From NCBI GenBank assembly GCA_003024985.2, contig PXIH01S0009765.1: a stretch of 14,243 bases of DNA; one strand, given 5' to 3'. The translations under genes and the position numbers were made by a program. Of this stretch, positions 9,438 to 14,243 are shown one piece after another. Position 1 is the stretch's first letter. Every line of letters starts with the position of its first letter. Origin of the DNA: Euperipatoides rowelli. Lineage: Eukaryota; Onychophora; Udeonychophora; Euonychophora; Peripatopsidae. The notes below the pieces were generated by a model, which saw only the letters and a program-made list of their open reading frames with translations, did not search any database and had not been told where the DNA came from.

Positions 9438-9507
9438 CAGTGGTTCCCAAATATTTTATAGCTGGCACCCTTAATTGTTAAAATGACCAACAGTGCCCCC
9501 TCCCCCC
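9438..9507 (+). mobile_element. hAT-like terminal sequence (one end only)
   Basis: The word CAGTGGTTCCCAA (9438-9450), followed by an AT stretch, agctggcaccc and then gtgccccctcccccc, is very close to the terminus shared by many hAT elements (CAGTGGTTCTCAAAC or CAGTGGTTCCCAAAC). No inverted copy (ttgggaaccactg) was found to the right, so the element is truncated or its other end has diverged. It starts only 45 bases after the TAA of the Harbinger-like element. Confidence 0.6.
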
Positions 9508-9544
9508 ATACTATTTTTTCCAACAAAGGGGGGGGGGGGAGGGG
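9497..9544. repeat. C-run / G-run inverted repeat
   Basis: CCCCTCCCCCC (9497-9507) is the exact inverted copy of GGGGGGAGGGG (9534-9544), giving 11-bp arms and a 26-base loop. The G side is extended to a G12 run at 9528-9539. The arrangement may mark inverted ends inside the hAT-like remnant. Homopolymer length is uncertain in assemblies. Confidence 0.75.
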
Positions 9545-9553
9545 AGAAAACTT

Positions 9554-9586
9554 AAAAAAATATATTAATGATTAATATATATTTTT
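9554..9586. repeat. AT palindrome
   Basis: Sixteen-base arms (9554-9569 and 9571-9586) around a single G at 9570 are complementary except for one position. The ten pairs next to the centre are perfect. It lies ten bases after the G run and may belong to the same hAT-like remnant as a foldback. Confidence 0.75.
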
Positions 9587-9589
9587 TAA

Positions 9590-10239
9590 TTTCCTCTCCT
9601 CAAACTTCTCTTTAAAAAATAAGCTACTAATAGAACAAATTATTAGTCAAATTTCATGAAGTTTCTAATTCATTAGCTACTTGATCTGAAATTTTGCCAC
9701 TAGCACTTGTTTTAGGTTAACAGTTAGGTTAATATACAGTAGGGGGAGGGATACAAAGACTTCTATTACAACAAAGATAGTTTTTTTCTAAAGTAAATTA
9801 CTCTTTTTAGGTAGTCATTGACAAATTCTTGAATTGATTCTGGGAAGTAGATGAAACCACAGAGTCAGGGAGATAATTTCAATTTTTTACCATACAATTA
9901 GTAATGAAACGTTGTCACATTCTTAGCTTTGTGTGTTCAGAAATAATTCATCTTGAGTGACTTCTTATATTTAATAAATACAAATACAAATGTGTCACTA
10001 GATTAACAGAAAAATTGACGATCTCACAGATATAATTAAATTTTTATAGTAAATATTAAATTGACTCTCGGTCTATGTTCAGTTAGAGGGACAATAGAAT
10101 AATGAAACAAAATTGCTAAACGCTCATCATAAGTTAAGTTACGTGTGGTAATTCACTTTTTTTTAAGTATGCTGAAGAAACTGATCTAATATTGTACAAT
10201 CCAAAGAGATTAAATTGCATAATCAGGAGATCAGTAATC
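9590..10239. other. AT-rich non-coding stretch
   Basis: No gene or clear element was recognised. Homopolymer T runs (for example 10157-10164) could be the A tail of the LINE to the right read from the other strand, but the junction is not clear. Confidence 0.5.
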
Positions 10240-10550
10240 AATTACAGGCTGTAAGAAGTATTTATAAAAAATAACAAATGTACCGTATATAAATTGAAGT
10301 ACAAAAACAAATCCATAATGATATAGAATCTAAAATAAATGAGGCCACGGGATCTGAATCTAGCAGTAGAATATGTTAGTCCTAGTTTAGTAAAAAAAAA
10401 GGTACATTGTAAAAGGAATGTTGTCAGCCAAATAAAGAACATAAAAGGCATAATGCATCAATTTATTTGCCAAAATATCTATTGACACAAGGTCTAAAGT
10501 ACTAGTAAATTAAAATTAAATTCAGACATACAGAGATATATGATCACTTT
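10240..10550 (-). other. Probable 3' UTR of the LINE relic
   Basis: This segment directly follows the stop codon of the LINE reading frame on the minus strand. It is T-rich on that strand and ends with no clean A tail, so the left boundary is a guess. The 69-codon minus frame at 10242-10451 (Phe/Leu/Tyr-rich) lies wholly inside it and reflects the T-rich UTR, not a gene. Confidence 0.45.
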
Positions 10551-12680
10551 TCAGTATGGATCTATATAAAGAATATGTAAGTCATCTAAACTTATCAATA
10601 GACACATTAAGTATGCATCTAAGGACTTTTTAAAGCAATCAAAGGAGTGAGCGTTGCAATATAAGTGGGAAGTAGATTCCATCATGAAAGGACAAAGACA
10701 AAATTCTAGACCAAACTAGTGATCTGTGTGTTGCAATTAATAGTTTTTTTTTTACCATTTCCTCTTGTATTCTTCAGATTAGGGTTTTTCATAAAAAGAT
10801 CATTATCATGAAAGGTATGTCATATCTGACCTTATGTTGTTGTGGTGTATACATTTGAAGGGTTATTAATCAGTCAGTGTAAGGAATGTATTTTATTTTC
10901 AGTATTGTTTTGGATATGGATCGGAAAGATCAGTTCAGCTTTTATATATCGGTGATGTTTGTGAATGAGTAAACGAGTGAGCAATAATCCAATAATGGTT
11001 GGATATATATTTTATATAGTTTCTTTGAACCTATGTGGCCAATGAAGTGAAAACATCTGAATATTAGAGTAGATTTTAGTTGAAATCTTTTGATGAGATA
11101 ATCACAGTATGTTTAGAGAAAGTGAGACAATTGACAATGTAGATTCTGAGATCTTTACGATTGTTGGTCTATTTCAAAGGGTATCTAGAACACACTAGAT
11201 GTAATCAAGTATTTTTTCCAATGTTTAGAATAGAGAATTTATTTTTATTAATGTTAGGATCATTATTGACCGACCACTCGGTGAACAGATTTATATCCTG
11301 TTGCAAATCATAGCAATCATTGATGTTTTATATCCGCTATAAATTCTAAAATCAACAGTTTAGGACAAGAGAGAGCAGTTGGGTCCTGTGGATGCACCAG
11401 ACAGTAGGATATTAAAAATGTTGCTTAGAGCGCAGCACCCCGAGGGACGCTAGAATTAGGAAAAAAGGAAATAGTGATATAGTTTATTCAACAAAATGTG
11501 CTTGACAGTGTAAAATGCACTGGAGTAGTCAGTGTAGACTTATAAAACAGTGACTTGATGCCCCAGTGTCCCTAATCAGCGACCAATCATCTAAGGTATT
11601 GATCAGGTTGTTAGCCTGAGTAGATCTACCCTTCCTGTAGCCGTGTTGATGATCAGAAAGAATATTATTACAGTGTAAAATATTTCAAGTCTAAGTGGAA
11701 AAACCTTTTCAACAATCTTGCCAACACAATTGAGATTAGTAATTGGACGTTAGTTTCAAGTTTGGATTTAGATCCTTTTTTGTAATTAGGAACGACACCA
11801 CCACATTTCCAGCTATTGAACAAAAGTCAATTTGCAAGGCTAAAGTTGATCACGAAGTGAATAAATTGACTAACCAACGGAGAAATAATTTTTAATCGAA
11901 GATAGATAATAACTCTTCATAAGTTACAAAGATATATCTAGAGTATAGCACACCAATGTCAAAATCAAGATCAATATAATTGTTAATGGAATATTTAGAT
12001 TTAATAAAGTTTCCAAAAGCGCTGGTAATGGAAGATGAGTGAGTAAGCACAGTATCACCACTAATTATTTTCTCAATTGAGGTTGGAATGTAGTTATTAT
12101 TTTTTAAATGCCTAAATAAATAATATCTTGTAATTATGTCTTTCTCATATTCTTTCTACATTAATTCATTGATAACAATTTTTAGAGTATTGTGAGCAGA
12201 TTTGTAATTATTATATTTAGAATCATTTTTGTCTTCGAGATAGGTATGAAAACATATGTTTTTTTTGTTCTAATCATATAATGGATAAAGTTAGTAATCC
12301 ATTTGTTTCTTTTTGATCTACTAGGCCTATATATTGATTTTGGATTTTTTTTTCTAATCTTAAAGGAATGTTTATTTAATAGAATTTGAACATTTTCAAT
12401 AAAATTGATCATTAAAGTTGTAAATTGTAAAATATTTATTGATGTCAAGTGTATAAGGATATTTTATTAGCAGATAACAATTGATGTATGAATAGTCCAA
12501 ATAACAAAACACATCATTTTTAAATTTATTTAGAGGGATTAGATTTTATTAAAGTCCCAAGATTAAATGGTCACTATTTCGCAAAGGGTCCTAGTAATAA
12601 ACATCACTAATCATGTGTAAATTAGATACAATAGCAAAGTCTAGTCTTTTAGCATCACCTAATCTGTTTAGTTACGTACA
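10551..12680 (-). pseudogene. 5'-truncated LINE (CR1/Jockey/L2-type) ORF2: endonuclease end plus reverse transcriptase
   Basis: In order on the minus strand the relic shows the following. RLDFAIVSN (12621-12647) and DPLRNSDH (12567-12590) are the C-terminal APE-type endonuclease motifs, with the catalytic SDH. The linker follows, including the 88-codon frame at 12182-12448 with NKWITNFIHYMIRTKK, then YNNYKSAHNTLK and SGDTVLTHSSSITSAFGNF. WKCGGVVPNYKKGSKS (about 11764-11811) and, one frame over, RPITNLNCVGKIVEKVF are RT fingers. QHGYRKGRSTQA (11613-11648) comes next. DYSSAF with the motif A aspartate is at 11528-11530, and SVPRG (11437-11451) is motif B. The xADD box near 11340-11360 is destroyed by indels. 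LQQDINLFTEW, KDLRIYI, LYKIYIQPLLDYCS (10978-11019) and FKKSLDAYL near 10610-10640 follow, with a stop at 10551-10553. Numerous stops and frameshifts make it inactive. The first roughly 200 residues of the endonuclease and any ORF1 are missing, typical of 5' truncation. The exact clade is unresolved. Confidence 0.92.
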
Positions 12681-13025
12681 CATTTAACAACTAATGACAT
12701 TAATTACTAATTAGAGGCAAGGAAAATAAAGTTTATATCTTTTGAAAAACTTAATGATTCATTCGATTCATTATTTCAGTAATGTAAACAATATAAATAA
12801 TTTGCTTAATTTAATAACGAAGTCAATATTTTAAACAAAATGTTGAGTATTAGAGGTAACATATTTTAAAACATTAAACGAGTACTTGCCAATCTTTTAC
12901 AAATTTTAAATTACTGTAATCTTTTAACTCTTTCATTTTATTTTGGTGAATTGATTCTTTTGATTAATTAGTCATCGATGAGTTTTGATGCTTTTGAATG
13001 ATTCGTTTGTGAATAACCCAATACT
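12681..13025. other. AT-rich non-coding stretch at the LINE 5' side
   Basis: No endonuclease N-terminal motif could be recognised beyond 12680. A weak KDINF-like word near 12735-12750 is not enough to extend the element. The truncation point therefore lies between about 12680 and 12760. The rest is plain AT-rich DNA. Confidence 0.5.
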
Positions 13026-13229
13026 ATGGGAGAATTATACCAAGTCCAGATAACTTTTTATTTCTGTAGAATTAGGAGGGTGGGGGGAATCCATTTATTC
13101 CCCTCCCCCAAAGCCTTTTCCAATCTGCAATTCCCACTGAACCAAGATCAAGGTCTTATTAAATTTCAGACCGAGATCAATGCCATGCCTATAGATGAAG
13201 ACAATATTGCAGTATCTTTCACTGGCTAG
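13026..13229 (+). other. Short open frame of unknown nature
   Basis: A 67-codon frame runs from ATG 13026 to TAG 13227-13229. Its second half (from about residue 30: FSNLQFPLNQDQGLIKF and then EINAMPIDEDNIAVSFTG) has less biased, more protein-like composition than other frames here. A pyrimidine tract ending in ctgtag (13061-13069) could be a splice acceptor. Against a gene, the first half crosses a G/C-run hairpin, there is no homology I recognise, and no partner exon is visible. It could be a terminal-exon relic or a piece of a repeat. Confidence 0.2.
13078..13109. repeat. G-run / C-run hairpin
   Basis: GGGGAAT (13084-13090) pairs with ATTCCCC (13097-13103) around a six-base loop. Outer G-run and C-run pairs extend the stem with one G/T wobble and one mismatch. 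It recalls the C/G inverted repeat at 9497-9544. Confidence 0.65.
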
Positions 13230-14243
13230 ACCTCGGGTACTACCATTCTGGTCTCTTCAATGATAAGTGTGATGATTTTTATTATCATTCTTATTGGTAA
13301 GATAGCAAAGTAGTTAGTAGTCAGTCTACGATATGACTTATATGAGTAATATTTTGACATTAAAATCTATAGCATGTTCCGGTTATAGTTTAGATAAGAA
13401 AGAAAAGATTTGCATATATAGTTTACTAATAATATTTTTATATGACCTATAATAATATATTCTTTGAGTTTGATCGGCTTGGATTTTGTAGATGGTTTGT
13501 AAAAATTTGCAATAAATACAGCACATTATTAGTAGACTATAGAATTTAATTGTAACTGTCAGATTTTTCTTAATTTTAGGTTGAATATAAATAATTAAAA
13601 ATATGCTTTTTCAGCTTAATCAATTTATATTTTTAAAGTAAAAAATTTAGTATCTAATCCGACAAATTTATGAGAACAGTAGATATCATGCTATGGAAAT
13701 GGCTCCGTTTGATTCGTCACATTTGATGGACCATATATTGGCGTGCTTTTGAATCGCCATTTAAGAAGTTTTTCCTAATTATTACCTCAATATTTTAAAT
13801 TGAAATACAAAAATAAGAAATAATTTAAGTAATTCACTGCACATGTGAACTATCTAAACATATAATGTCCATATCATCTAGAGTCTAGACTGTTTTCTTC
13901 ATTTGCTATGATACTACTTTTCAACAAGTTGTCTAAATAGATGATTTTTTTTCCTTGATGTTGAAAAGATAATAAGTGAAACTAAAGCAATGTATATTTT
14001 ATGTTGTATATGATATAAATGGCATGTTGAAAAAATAAAAATAATAACACCATTAAAAAAAAATCAATGAATAAACGTTTTTTTTTTTTGAGGAAATTGA
14101 TTTAAGGTCAAATGTAACAGATTTTTTAAATTTTTTTTTATTATTGATTTTCAGATTTTAACTAAAAAAAATTTCCACCAGAAAAAAAAAATTAAAAAAA
14201 AAAGTTATTTACAATTCAATTTTTAAAATAATTGTCTTTAGCT
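13230..14243. other. AT-rich non-coding stretch
   Basis: No coding frame or element was recognised. The last 200 bases are dominated by A and T homopolymers of eight to ten bases. A GTAAGA donor-like word at about 13297 follows the short frame above but is not supported as an intron start. Confidence 0.6.

Noticed and set aside
10242-10451. 69-codon minus frame, apparently membrane-protein-like
   Set aside because: Phe/Leu/Tyr richness follows from the T-rich 3' UTR after the LINE stop codon.
12182-12448. 88-codon minus-strand open frame as an independent gene
   Set aside because: Its sequence is the linker part of the decayed LINE ORF2 and continues in other frames on both sides.
1-14243. 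tRNA genes, rRNA, CRISPR array
   Set aside because: No B-box-like GGTTCRANNCC with a matching A box, no rRNA-like conserved stretch and no regularly spaced repeats were found by eye.

Overview
The window looks like AT-rich, gene-poor intergenic DNA from a eukaryote, most likely an aquatic invertebrate. The support is the homopolymer and dinucleotide runs, scattered decayed transposons, no tight operon-like ORFs and no open frame longer than 88 codons. The phylum cannot be settled from sequence alone. Words such as taggcctac and the mix of CR1/Jockey-like, hAT-like and Harbinger-like remnants fit many marine invertebrates. No intact host gene, rRNA, tRNA or CRISPR array was found.

Layout. Positions 1-2640 are mostly unique AT-rich DNA with small repeats, a GC-rich hairpin and one CTCF-like word. 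Positions 2645-2972 look like a small hAT-like MITE with 16-17 bp terminal inverted repeats. Positions 2975-5440 are AT-rich with a G14 run, a (TTA)n tract and two more CTCF-like words. Positions 5470-6690 (minus strand) form a pyrimidine-rich block that decodes on the other strand as a decayed reverse transcriptase, with a degenerate RQG motif and an FVDD catalytic box in one frame. Positions 7299-7537 (minus) hold two overlapping coding-like frames ending at a textbook splice donor, a possible exon or exon relic. Positions 8365-9393 are a Harbinger-like non-autonomous element with 18 bp inverted repeats flanked by TAA. Directly after it, 9438-9586 holds a hAT-like terminal sequence, an 11 bp C/G-run inverted repeat and an AT palindrome.

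Positions 10551-12680 (minus) are the best-supported feature: a 5'-truncated, frameshifted CR1/Jockey/L2-type LINE. It retains the C-terminal endonuclease motif, the linker, reverse-transcriptase motifs and the C-terminal region, with a probable 3' UTR down to about 10240. The rest, to 14243, is AT-rich apart from a G/C-run hairpin and a short frame near 13026-13229.

The parts do not work together as a system. They read as a layered record of transposon insertions, all apparently inactive. No new biological system is visible. The items most worth checking are the 1 kb Harbinger-like element, the donor-bearing segment at 7299, the purine-rich RT relic and the three same-orientation CTCF-like words.
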